In this document: one piece after another, positions 16,098-24,874 of the stretch
How the letters are laid out: each line of letters starts with the position of its first letter
How positions within the stretch are numbered: the first letter of the stretch is position 1
Assembly: GCF_002950945.1 (NCBI RefSeq)
Contig: NZ_CP012673.1
Location: 5,331,001-5,395,000 of the forward strand
Direction: 5' to 3'
Origin: Sorangium cellulosum
GTDB lineage: Bacteria > Myxococcota_A > Polyangia > Polyangiales > Polyangiaceae
Length of the DNA: 64,000 nt
Made by a program: the position numbers and the translations under genes
The notes under the pieces: generated by a model
The model's database searches: none
The model's input: the letters and a program-made list of their open reading frames with translations, nothing else
Told to the model about the DNA's origin: nothing

Positions 16098-19000
16098 CTA
16101 GCGGCGGGCCGGATCGCGCCCGTGGGACCGCTCGCAGGCCTCGTAGCGCTTGCGCGCCTGGTCGGCGGTCTCGTCCCGGTACATGCGGCGCAGCTCGGGC
16201 GGCATGCAGTCCACGGGCACCGCGGCGGCGAGCCGCTCCCGCAGCGCCCCGACCGACAGCGGCCAGATCCGCGCCGTGCCGTCGGCCGACGCGGTGACGA
16301 CGCGCTCCCCATCCGGGCTGAACGCGGCGTGGAGCACGCTGGCGCGGTGTCCGCGGAGCACGATGGGCCGGCCGGTGCCGTCGGTGCGCCACGCCCGTGC
16401 GGTGCCGTCGTCCGACGTGGTGACGACGCGCGTGCAATCCATGCTGAAGGTGCCGTACGTGATCTGCTTGTCGTGATCCTGGAGCAAGAGTCGCTCGCTC
16501 GGGTTCTCGGCGGTGACCAGGTAGGCGCTCTCTAGCCCCGTCTCGTCGAGCGCGAGGGCGCAGCGGTCGTCGGGAGCGAAAGCGATGTACTTCAGGCCAT
16601 CGTGCCGCCACCAGGTGACCACCGGCGACTCGCGCAGAGCGCCAAGGTTCCAGGCGTGGACGGCGCCATCCTGGGTCGCGAAGCGGACTCGCGCGACGTG
16701 CGTGCGGATGAAGACGCGCTCGACGGGCGCCGCGCCGACGTCCAGCGCGACCGGCTCGCTCCATCGCTCTGCGCCCTCGGCGAGCGTGTAAGCCATCACG
16801 GCGCGCCCGCCTGGCGCGACCGCAAACGCCACGAGCCCTGTCGGGCCGAACGCCGCGACGAGGTGCCAGTCTGCTGCCACCGTCAACCTGGGCGACTCCC
16901 TGCGGCCGTCCGGATCGACGATCCACACGGCCGAGGGCGACACGAGCGCTACGCGCTGCCCCTTGGGCTCGAAGGAGGCGCCGCGGATAGGCTCGTCGGG
17001 CTCGCTCAGGATCGATGCTGCCCCTGAGCCGTCGGCGTTGAAGAGACGGGCGACGCCGTTTTTCGTAATCGTGAGGACGCGCTGCCCGTCGTGGTCGAAC
17101 CGCGCCGCGCTCAAGGCCCCTTCGTCCCCTTCCAACACCACAGGAACGCCGGTGCCCGCCGCCGTCCACACCTTCGCATCATCGAGCGACGCGGTGAGGA
17201 TCTGCGCGCCGTCGCGGCTCCACGCCGCGGTGACGAGGCTCCTCTTGTGGCCGCGCAGGGCGCCCGATTCCATGCCGGCGGCCGTCCAGATCCGCGCCTG
17301 TCCATCCTCCGACGCGGTGATCACGTGGCGCCCGTCGGGGCTCCACGCAACGTCGACCACGGCACCGCCGTGAGGACCGACGGTGAACAGGGGCTCGGGG
17401 TCGCCCACGTTCCAGACCCGCGCTGTCTTGTCGCGCGACGCGGTGGCCACCCGTTGCCCGTCGGGCGCGAACGCGACCGCCGTGACGACGTGCTCGTGGC
17501 CCCCGAGGACGGCGAGCACAGCCAGCCTATCCGCGCTCCACACGCGCACCGTACGATCCGCGGAGGCGGTCGCGACTAGCCTCCCGTCAGGGCTGAACAC
17601 CGCGCGCGTCACCGCGCCGCGATGTCCGACGAGGCGCGCCTCGCTCGCCTCGGACCAGACGTACGTTGTCCCGTCCTGCGACCCGGTGACCACCCGATCG
17701 CCTCGTGGGTCGAACGCCACGGAGGTCAGCTCGGCCTCCGCCTCCAGGACGTGGCGCTTCACGTCGCGGCTCTCGATGTCCCACAGGCGCGCGGTGCAGT
17801 CCTTGGACGCGGTGGCGACCTGCCGGCCATCGGGGCTGAACGCGACGGCCACGATCTCGTCCTCGTGGCCCTCGAGGGTTGCGATCAGCTTCGGCGCTTC
17901 TGCGCCGGCGATCTGCCATACGAAGGCCACGCCATCGCGCCCGCCGGTCACGATCCTGCACCCATCCGGGCTGAAGGCCACCGTCCAGACCACGTCGCTG
18001 TGCCCCAGCAGGACGAGCGGCTCGCCGCGGCCGTCGGCGCTCCAGACCCGCGTGGCCCCGTCGAAGCACGCGGTGGCGACGCGGCGACCGTCCGGGCTGA
18101 ACGCCGCGGCGGTGAGCGATCTCCGGTGGCCTTTGAGCGTCGCGTGCGCGAAGCGCTGCCCGAGCACCTCGATGGCCAGCGCCACCCAGCCGTCGGTCTG
18201 CTCCGGGCTCGCCACGTCGAGCAGCAGCCCGGGCGCCCACTCCGGCCTGCCGCGCGCGAGCAGCTCGCGCGCCGTGGCCACGAGCAGCAGCCCCCGCGCG
18301 CGCTCGCGCTCGGCCTCCGCCTGCCCCCGCAGCTCGTTCGCCTGCTTCAGCTGGCGCTCGCGCTCCTCCTGCATTCGCGCGTGCTCCTCGCGCTGGCGCG
18401 CCTCCTCGCGCTCGCGCTCCTCCTGCATTCGCGCGTGCTCCTCGCGCTGGCGCGCCTCCTCGCGCTGGCGCTCCTGCTTGCGCTCGTGGAGCTTCTTCGC
18501 GAGCCAGTCGTGGCCGAGCTCGTAATACCGGCCGCTCTTGTGACCCTGCGCTTCCGCGCGCAGGATCGCCGCACGCTCCAGCGTCTCGAGGATTCGCTCG
18601 ACGTCGCCCTCCAAGAGCCCGCCAAGGCGCGCCGCGCGCGCGGTGAGCAGGCGCCGGCTGCCGTCGTCCGCGATCAGGTGCTCCTCGAGCAGGCGCCGGG
18701 CCGGCTCCTCCAGGTGTCCCAGGGAGGCGAGCGTCGTCTCCAGGTACTCGACCAGGATCTGCTCGGCCCGGGCGTCCTCGCACCGCTTGGGCGGCCCGCC
18801 TTTGTCGAAGAGCGCGCGGCAGACGATCTGGGCGTACGCCGCCTGGACCTCCTCGGGATACGCCGTTTTGCCGCAGGGCGGCGGCCCCTCGTGCGAGTCG
18901 TCCTCTCCCTGGATCCGCACGTCGTGGAGGATCCGGCGCATCACCTCCAGGTTCCAATCCTGACCGGCGTTCCCGGCGGCCGTGCAGACCGCGCCGGAGA

Positions 19001-19592
19001 TGTCGTCCACGGTCAGGTGGCCGAGCCGGAGCCAGTTCTCGATGAGCCTCCGGCGGCCGCGGATCCGCTCGCGCCAGCGGCCAAGGTAATCCTCGCGGAT
19101 ACCCAGCACGAGGTGCATCTCCCGCGGCGGGCGCTCCACCATCTGGTCGAGGAACCGGACGACGTTGTCGGTATCCTCCCTGCTCCGCCGGATGAGGAGC
19201 TGCTCGATCTGATCGAGGTAGAGGAAGGCCGGCGCATCGGCGCACTCCTCCGCGTGGCCCGGCGTCTCCGTCATCGCCTCGGACACGGATGTCGAGGGGA
19301 CCAGCTCGACCTCGAGCCTCTCGCGCAGCGTCTCCTTCAGCCAGTCGACGGGCTTCCTTTCGTGAGGCCACTTGTCGACCAGGACAACGCGGCAGCTCGC
19401 CTCCTTGGCCCAGGGGAGGACCAACGCCTGCATCAGCGACGACTTGCCGGAGCCCGAGGGGCCGTAGAGCGTGACGCAGCGCTGGACGAGCATCGTGCTG
19501 AGGAAGCTGCGTGCAATCCGCTCGCGGCCGAAGAAGTGCTGCCTGCTCTCCGCCGTGTACGGCTGCGGGCCAGGAAAGGGGTTCCCGCTCAT
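16098..19592 (-). CDS. nSTAND ATPase with coiled coil and degenerate WD40
   Basis: A 1164-aa relative of the protein at 2837. It has NPFPGPQPY...FFGRE at the N-terminus, a P-loop at 44-52 (GPSGSGKSS) and Walker-B-like LYLDQIEQ. It lacks the transmembrane helix; instead a long charged coiled coil (~364-437) carries two copies of an 18-aa unit (REEARQREEHARMQEERE). About 15 WD40 repeats follow. The central ones are strongly diverged, unlike the near-identical ones of the paralogue. The tail keeps the MPPELRRMY...YEACERSHGR motif. ATG 19592 overlaps the CHAT-SIR2 stop as ATGA, the same coupling as in the first cassette. Predicted cytosolic sensor/ATPase controlling the CHAT protease. Confidence 0.9.
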   Translation of the reverse strand: MSGNPFPGPQPYTAESRQHFFGRERIARSFLSTMLVQRCVTLYGPSGSGKSSLMQALVLPWAKEASCRVVLVDKWPHERKPVDWLKETLRERLEVELVPSTSVSEAMTETPGHAEECADAPAFLYLDQIEQLLIRRSREDTDNVVRFLDQMVERPPREMHLVLGIREDYLGRWRERIRGRRRLIENWLRLGHLTVDDISGAVCTAAGNAGQDWNLEVMRRILHDVRIQGEDDSHEGPPPCGKTAYPEEVQAAYAQIVCRALFDKGGPPKRCEDARAEQILVEYLETTLASLGHLEEPARRLLEEHLIADDGSRRLLTARAARLGGLLEGDVERILETLERAAILRAEAQGHKSGRYYELGHDWLAKKLHERKQERQREEARQREEHARMQEEREREEARQREEHARMQEERERQLKQANELRGQAEAERERARGLLLVATARELLARGRPEWAPGLLLDVASPEQTDGWVALAIEVLGQRFAHATLKGHRRSLTAAAFSPDGRRVATACFDGATRVWSADGRGEPLVLLGHSDVVWTVAFSPDGCRIVTGGRDGVAFVWQIAGAEAPKLIATLEGHEDEIVAVAFSPDGRQVATASKDCTARLWDIESRDVKRHVLEAEAELTSVAFDPRGDRVVTGSQDGTTYVWSEASEARLVGHRGAVTRAVFSPDGRLVATASADRTVRVWSADRLAVLAVLGGHEHVVTAVAFAPDGQRVATASRDKTARVWNVGDPEPLFTVGPHGGAVVDVAWSPDGRHVITASEDGQARIWTAAGMESGALRGHKRSLVTAAWSRDGAQILTASLDDAKVWTAAGTGVPVVLEGDEGALSAARFDHDGQRVLTITKNGVARLFNADGSGAASILSEPDEPIRGASFEPKGQRVALVSPSAVWIVDPDGRRESPRLTVAADWHLVAAFGPTGLVAFAVAPGGRAVMAYTLAEGAERWSEPVALDVGAAPVERVFIRTHVARVRFATQDGAVHAWNLGALRESPVVTWWRHDGLKYIAFAPDDRCALALDETGLESAYLVTAENPSERLLLQDHDKQITYGTFSMDCTRVVTTSDDGTARAWRTDGTGRPIVLRGHRASVLHAAFSPDGERVVTASADGTARIWPLSVGALRERLAAAVPVDCMPPELRRMYRDETADQARKRYEACERSHGRDPARR
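18361..18468 (-). repeat. 54-bp tandem repeat, two copies
   Basis: Two nearly identical 54-bp units (18361-18414 and 18415-18468) encode the duplicated 18-aa coiled-coil segment of the nSTAND protein. Unit number could vary by slippage, changing coiled-coil length in steps of five heptad-like turns. Confidence 0.85.
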
Positions 19593-21640
19593 CGCCGATC
19601 CCCCGGCGCCGGACGGCCCTCGAGCATGTGGGAGAGCGCGTCGGTGGTCTGCCGCACGATGCTCACGCGGCGCTGCGTGCCCTTGCTCAGCCCGCCGCCT
19701 CTCTCGCTCCAGATCCGTCGCTCGATCTCCTCCCCATCCAGCGGGAGCACGGCGACGCTGCTGGGCGGGAGCCCCTGGTCGAAGAGCAGCCGCAGGACCA
19801 GGCGGTGGCGCCAGTCGAGGACCGAGATCCCGACGACGAACGTGGGCCGCGTGCACAGCTGGTGGATGAGAGCATTCCAGGCGGGCATCTCCAGCGACCG
19901 GGGGTTCAGGGCGTGGTCGTCCTCGGTGAGCAGCGCGCCGAGCACCTCGCGCTTCGGGAGGTAGCCGCCGTACAGGCGTAAGATCACGTAGTTCTTGCGA
20001 AAATCGAGATCGTGGGGCCACCCGTCGTCCAGGTCGCCGGCGATCGCCCACTCCTTCTCGCCGGCCTTGCGCCGCATCACCCAGAGCGAGCCGCCCGGAT
20101 CGTCGGGCGACGGCGGCTGGACGACGTAGATGCCGCGGTCCTGGTGGCGCTCCGCCAGCGCGTGCTCCAGGACCGGCAGCCAGAGCAGGGTGGCGTGAAC
20201 GCCGGGCTGGAGCGCCCTGGCGAGCTCCCAGGCGAGCGGCGTGAGCGGCGTGTCGTCCCGCGTCAGGATGTCTCCGACGACCTCCTTGAACACGCGGTCG
20301 AGCTCCGAGCGCCCCTTGAGGAGCGCATACCGCTGGATGCAATGGGCCAGCGGGAGCGCGTCCTCTCCCTTCAAGCCGAGCTTGTCGGCGAGCTTTTTCC
20401 GGAACGCCATCTGGCACTCGAGCGGGTCTTCGCCCGAGTCGCCGAGCAGCACCGAGAACGGGCCGCTCAGGAGCTTCTCCAGGACGTCGAGGCCTTCCGG
20501 GCTCGGCGGGGTGGGGCTCCGCTTCTTCCAGCCGCGGAAGTCGAAGAGCAACGGATTCGCGCCGCGGAGGTAGAGCACGGGCGAGAAGGCGCCGGCGCCC
20601 TCGGCCTGCAGCTCGTGCCGGACGCTGTGGAGGCTCGCGGCCACGTCGCCGCGCCCCTGCTCCCAGAGGGTGAGCGACGTGTAGAAGCTCTTGGCGATCT
20701 CGCCGGCCAGCTCGGTCCGGAGGGGCCAGAGGTGCGCGACGACGGCGACCGCCGCCTGCTTGGCGAGGATCTCGGCGGCGCTCCCGTCCGCGCCCGGGGC
20801 TGCCCCCTCGCAGGCGTCGAGCACCACGAGGCGCAGGTCGTCGCCGAAGCAACGGAGCAGGTCGTCCGCGAGCGTCTGGGCCGGGATCTCGATGGGATCG
20901 CCGGTGTCGCCCGGCAGCACGAGGACGGGCTCCGCCTCCTGATGGGCGCCCCGGCGAACGGCGCCGTGCCCGATGATATGGACGATGTGGGGTCTCTTGT
21001 GCTCCTGGCTGTAGAGCTGGAGCGCCTTGCGCAGGTCCGAGAGGGTGGCGACGTGATCGCCGACGATGGGATCGAGCAGCTCGATCGCGTGGGCGTCGAT
21101 CGCCTCCTTGAGCGCTGCCTTGACCTGCACGTCGACCCGGGTGCTCGTCGCGCTGATGACCAGGACCCGCACCCGGCTCAGGATCCGCAGCGGCCCCACC
21201 GGGCCGCCGCTGTTCACGGCGCGGACCACGTGCAGGCGCGGAGAGCTGGCCAGGAAACCGCTCGTGTCCAGCGCGCCGCCCTTCGGGGTGAGCATCACCT
21301 CCCAGGGGACGGCCTGAAGCGGCCGGCCGCTGACCGCGAGCCGGAGCAGCAGCGGCCTCGGCCTCGCCGCCGTGAGGTGCTCCCGGCACATCTCGAGCGC
21401 CTCGCCCTCGAAGATCGCGGCGAACAGATCCCTCGCCATCTCCCGCGCGCCGCCGTCGAGCGGCGTATGATGCATTGCGGCAGGCCCGACCTTCTGGGCG
21501 AGTTCGTGGAGGTCGTCGAGGCGGAACGAGATCTGCCGCTTTTTGCCGTTCTGTCCGAGGCTGCCTCTCGGGGTGACGAACACGCTGTCGCCGGCGTGCT
21601 CGATCGCGATCTCGAACCAGGGCGGCGCGTTGTTTGACAT
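19589..21640 (-). CDS. CHAT protease with C-terminal SIR2-like domain (2nd)
   Basis: 683 aa, the same architecture as the gene at 831. The CHAT dyad is His225 (IIGHG) and Cys277 (LDACEGA), followed by VAHLWPLRT and SPVLYLRG. The C-terminal half is SIR2-like (LLWLPVLEHALAE, LLTEDDHAL, VVGISVLDWRHR) with an altered nucleotide loop (LLGDSG) and LYGG where KLHG is expected. The start at 21640 is the MSNNAPPWFE methionine, which aligns with the short leader of the paralogue; ATG 21667 is in frame upstream. It is coupled to the nSTAND gene by ATGA and divergent from the caspase-phospholipase gene, sharing a ~170-bp intergenic region with it. Confidence 0.85.
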   Translation of the reverse strand: MSNNAPPWFEIAIEHAGDSVFVTPRGSLGQNGKKRQISFRLDDLHELAQKVGPAAMHHTPLDGGAREMARDLFAAIFEGEALEMCREHLTAARPRPLLLRLAVSGRPLQAVPWEVMLTPKGGALDTSGFLASSPRLHVVRAVNSGGPVGPLRILSRVRVLVISATSTRVDVQVKAALKEAIDAHAIELLDPIVGDHVATLSDLRKALQLYSQEHKRPHIVHIIGHGAVRRGAHQEAEPVLVLPGDTGDPIEIPAQTLADDLLRCFGDDLRLVVLDACEGAAPGADGSAAEILAKQAAVAVVAHLWPLRTELAGEIAKSFYTSLTLWEQGRGDVAASLHSVRHELQAEGAGAFSPVLYLRGANPLLFDFRGWKKRSPTPPSPEGLDVLEKLLSGPFSVLLGDSGEDPLECQMAFRKKLADKLGLKGEDALPLAHCIQRYALLKGRSELDRVFKEVVGDILTRDDTPLTPLAWELARALQPGVHATLLWLPVLEHALAERHQDRGIYVVQPPSPDDPGGSLWVMRRKAGEKEWAIAGDLDDGWPHDLDFRKNYVILRLYGGYLPKREVLGALLTEDDHALNPRSLEMPAWNALIHQLCTRPTFVVGISVLDWRHRLVLRLLFDQGLPPSSVAVLPLDGEEIERRIWSERGGGLSKGTQRRVSIVRQTTDALSHMLEGRPAPGDRR

Positions 21641-21812
21641 GAAGACAGGACCCCGATCGCCGCGCATCGTCTCACGGGCGTCTCTGGAGGGGCAAGCGGC
21701 GCGCGCGGTCGCTCGTGCGCGCAGGGGGCTCCCGTGTCGCGCCGGCGCGACGCGCAGCGGGAGAGCGCCGCCTTGACAGGGGTCACCGCTTCCGGTGCTC
21801 TCGTCGATCGTG

Positions 21813-24638
21813 ATGCGCTGGTGGATGAACGGGCTGGTCAGCGGCGGTGGAACCCTGTCGTCTTACGCCGGCAAGGAGGCGCTGCTCGAGGCCGCCCTCC
21901 GCGCGCTCGATGGCCAGGCGAAGGCGCCTCTGCGCCCGAAGGCGTTCCCGGGATTCGGGCAGGACACGAACGATACGGCCCAGGCGGGGTGGGTCTTGAT
22001 CGTGCCCGACGACGACGAGGGGCGGCGCATCGCCGCGGCGCTCGCCCCGCTCGTCGAGCACCGCCTGCGTGTGCGCGATAACACGGCCTTTCTCGCGACG
22101 CCGCCCCGGCCGGAGGACGCCGTCAAGTACTTCCCGGCAACCAGCAGAGAACCGCCGGCGCTCCATGACTGGGTCAACGAGAACATCGCCTTCGTCCAGG
22201 ATGCGCCTTTCTATGTGCTGGTCGCGGGGCCGCCGGCGAAGATCCCGTTCGAGCTCGATCACCAGATCCGCGTGCGGGACCAGGCGGTCGGTCGGCTCGC
22301 GTTTCCGGACGTCGAGAGTTACCGGTCCTATGCCGCCAAGGTCGTCGCGTGGGAGCCCGACGACGACGCCAAGCGAACGCCGCGTGTCGGCCTGCCCGTG
22401 GGCGTCTTCGCCACCGATCACGGGTACGGGGACCCGACCCGCCTGAGCCGCGCATTTCTCGTGGATCCTGTCGTCGCCCATCTCCGGAGCAAGGACCCGT
22501 CGCGGCCCATCGTCCGGCGCGACGCCGACGAGGCGAGCCGGGAAGCGCTCCTCGGGCTGCTTCGCGGCGGCGATCCCGGGCTCGCCGGGCCGAGGCTCCT
22601 TTTCAGCGCGTCCCACGGCCTCGCGGTGCCCGGCGAGGGGGAGGTGCACCGCATCGATCGGCTCCGCCGGCAAGGCGCCATCTGCTGTCAGGATGGGAAG
22701 TACCTGGAGGACGAGATCCTGACCGCGGAGGCGCTCGGCGGGGGCGCGTTCCTCCAGGGCGGCATCTGGGTGCTCTTCGCCTGCTTCGGCGGGGGCACGC
22801 CGAGGGCGAGCGACTTCTTCCAGGCGCTCGGCGACAGATCGCTCCTCCGCTTCTATGACGGCGGACCCTTCGTGGCCGCGTTGCCCACGCGGTTGCTCGC
22901 GAACCCGGACGGGCCGCTCGCCGTCATCGGCCACCTCGACCCCGGGTTCATCCACTCGTTCTCCGATCCGCGCGGCGTTGGCGGCGAGCGGAGGACCAAG
23001 ATCCAGAAGCTGATCGAGCTGCTCCTCCACGGATTCCGCGCGAGCGTCGCCACCGGGCCGCTGTACGGAGCGGCCAACGGGTTCGGCGAGCAGGCCCGCC
23101 AGAGTTATAGCAGAGTGGCCTCCCAGCTCGCGTCGGCCGCGGGCGGCGCGTCCTATGTGGAGACCGTCAAGGCGCTCGCAGCGGCAGACCCGGAGAGCGA
23201 GCTCGGCAAGCTGCGAGATCAGCTCGTCGACGTGACGGTCTCGCTCTACGATTTTCGCAACTTCACCATCCTCGGCGACCCCGCGGTGAAGCTGCCTGCG
23301 GCGGGCGCGAGGCCAGCGCGCGCGGCGAGATCGTTCGGCGCCGCGTCCGCCGCCGTCGCCGATTCAGGCCTGCCCGCGCCCATCGCCGAGGCGCAGCGCG
23401 AGGGCCGGCTGGTCCTCGCGACAACGGAGGAGCTCTTCTCGGAGAAGGGGATACCGCTCGCCCAGGAGGGCACGACCGTGATTGCCCTGGTCGCGGCGCC
23501 CTGCGCCGATGTCCGCGAGCGCCCCGCGGCGGAAGAGAAGACGCCGGAAGGCCGCCGGCGCCGCTACTACGAGGCTGTCGAGCACCAGGACTGCGACTGG
23601 CAGGCCGAGATCCGCCTTCCACCGAACGAGGCGTCCCTGGCGCCGCAGGTCCGTTTGCTGCTCGCCAACGGCGTCCGCCTCCGCTACGGCGAGGCGATCT
23701 CGCTGTTCGGGGATTTCTACGGCATCCCGGGCGTCGCGATCGGCGCGGGGGAAGGGGAGTTCCTGAAGGTCTTCGATACCTTCGAGGGCGGAGAGCGGGC
23801 CGAGATGTGCCGCATCCTCGGCGTGATGGGCCGCGAGCGCGTCGTGGTCGAGGAGGCGCCCTCGGGCGGGCAAGGCGCGGCGGCGGCCTACGAGCGCGCG
23901 GGCGGCGACCTGAACGGCAGCTACAACCGCGCGACGGGCGGCGGCAGCCTGGTCTCGGCGCTGCTCCCGCAGGGCCGGTTCCTCCGGCTCGCCGCGGCGA
24001 ACTACGACCATTTCGCGTTCGACGCGCGCGCCGCCTACCGCGCGGGGCACGCGGCGGCGTGCCGCCAGGCCGCGCAGGCGCGGGCCGATGCCTCGCCGGG
24101 GGAGCGCCGGCGGCTGCTCGAGCGCGCGTACCTGATGAACGCCTGCGCCGACCATTTCCTCACGGACCTGTTCGCCGCGGGCCACCTCCGGGTCCCGCGG
24201 CGCGCGCTCGCCACGCAGGTCTCGCCCAAGCTCGCCGGCGATCTGCTCGCGAAGCGGATGCACGACGAGGACAACGCCCGGGGGCTCGTGGTCCGCAACC
24301 GGCGCGGCGACACCTGGCGAGCCTACGGCGACAAGTACTTCCACGCCGAGGGGCACGAGGACGGCCGCCAGCTCGCCCGCGAGGCGGTCAGGGCCTCGGC
24401 CGCGGAGGTCTGGGCGGCCTTCGACGGGGGCGCGGCGCCGGCGTTCGCGGCGCTCGACGTCGTGCCCGACATCGGCGAGGCGCTCGCGAGCACGGACAAC
24501 CACGCGCCGCTCTTCGTGGTGCACGACGGCGCGCTCAAGATCCGCGAGCGGCTCGCCGATCTGGAGTGCCGGGAGTGGACCAGCGACTTCACCGGCGTCG
24601 GCGCGCTGCTGCGGGCGATCTCGCACGGAGGGATCTGA
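21813..24638 (+). CDS. C25-type caspase fused to Zn phospholipase C-like domain
   Basis: 941 aa with two parts. Residues ~1-510 are a C25-like caspase-fold peptidase with His268 (SASHGLA), Cys324 (FACFGGGTP), the strand YVLVAGPP...GRL, and closing FTILGDPAVKLP. Residues ~690-940 resemble zinc-dependent phospholipase C / S1-P1-type helical metalloenzymes: NYDHF (~730), ACADHFLTDLFAAGH (~778-792) and MHDEDN (~816), rich in the expected His/Asp ligands. A linker (~520-690) carries no recognised domain. The start MRWWMNGLV matches the N-terminus VWMNDLV of the paralogue at 41539. An attractive reading is a protease-gated membrane-damaging effector; that is inference. It leads an apparent operon with the small gene at 24641. 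Confidence 0.8.
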   Translation: MRWWMNGLVSGGGTLSSYAGKEALLEAALRALDGQAKAPLRPKAFPGFGQDTNDTAQAGWVLIVPDDDEGRRIAAALAPLVEHRLRVRDNTAFLATPPRPEDAVKYFPATSREPPALHDWVNENIAFVQDAPFYVLVAGPPAKIPFELDHQIRVRDQAVGRLAFPDVESYRSYAAKVVAWEPDDDAKRTPRVGLPVGVFATDHGYGDPTRLSRAFLVDPVVAHLRSKDPSRPIVRRDADEASREALLGLLRGGDPGLAGPRLLFSASHGLAVPGEGEVHRIDRLRRQGAICCQDGKYLEDEILTAEALGGGAFLQGGIWVLFACFGGGTPRASDFFQALGDRSLLRFYDGGPFVAALPTRLLANPDGPLAVIGHLDPGFIHSFSDPRGVGGERRTKIQKLIELLLHGFRASVATGPLYGAANGFGEQARQSYSRVASQLASAAGGASYVETVKALAAADPESELGKLRDQLVDVTVSLYDFRNFTILGDPAVKLPAAGARPARAARSFGAASAAVADSGLPAPIAEAQREGRLVLATTEELFSEKGIPLAQEGTTVIALVAAPCADVRERPAAEEKTPEGRRRRYYEAVEHQDCDWQAEIRLPPNEASLAPQVRLLLANGVRLRYGEAISLFGDFYGIPGVAIGAGEGEFLKVFDTFEGGERAEMCRILGVMGRERVVVEEAPSGGQGAAAAYERAGGDLNGSYNRATGGGSLVSALLPQGRFLRLAAANYDHFAFDARAAYRAGHAAACRQAAQARADASPGERRRLLERAYLMNACADHFLTDLFAAGHLRVPRRALATQVSPKLAGDLLAKRMHDEDNARGLVVRNRRGDTWRAYGDKYFHAEGHEDGRQLAREAVRASAAEVWAAFDGGAAPAFAALDVVPDIGEALASTDNHAPLFVVHDGALKIRERLADLECREWTSDFTGVGALLRAISHGGI

Positions 24639-24640
24639 GG

Positions 24641-24847
24641 ATGGGGATCACGGTGGTGCTCTTCGATGAGGCCGGGACGCCGCTGCCCGAGGGGCTCCGC
24701 GTCGAGCTGCTCCGGGGCGCGGAGGTGGTCGGCGAGGCGCGGATCGGCGGCGGCGGGACGGTGACGTTCGAGGTCGACGCGGCGGGGCCGCTCGCGGTGC
24801 GGCTGCGCGCGGGGGTGGAGGCGGCGCCGAGGCTGCCGGAGAGCTGA
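24641..24847 (+). CDS. Small beta-rich hypothetical protein
   Basis: 68 aa starting two bases after the caspase-phospholipase stop, with the end of that gene (GGAGGG, CTGAGG) serving as ribosome-binding site. The sequence (ITVVLFDEAGTPLPEGLRVELLRGAEVV) reads as alternating strands, like a carboxypeptidase-regulatory or other Ig-like beta-sandwich fragment. Probably co-translated with its neighbour; function unknown. Confidence 0.6.
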   Translation: MGITVVLFDEAGTPLPEGLRVELLRGAEVVGEARIGGGGTVTFEVDAAGPLAVRLRAGVEAAPRLPES

Positions 24848-24874
24848 GTGGCGCGACGCATGGTGGACGTGTAG

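Noticed and set aside
17622..19964. A 780-codon plus-strand open frame
   Set aside because: Antisense to the second nSTAND-WD40/CHAT pair; its repeats simply mirror the coiled-coil and WD40 repeats of the real gene.
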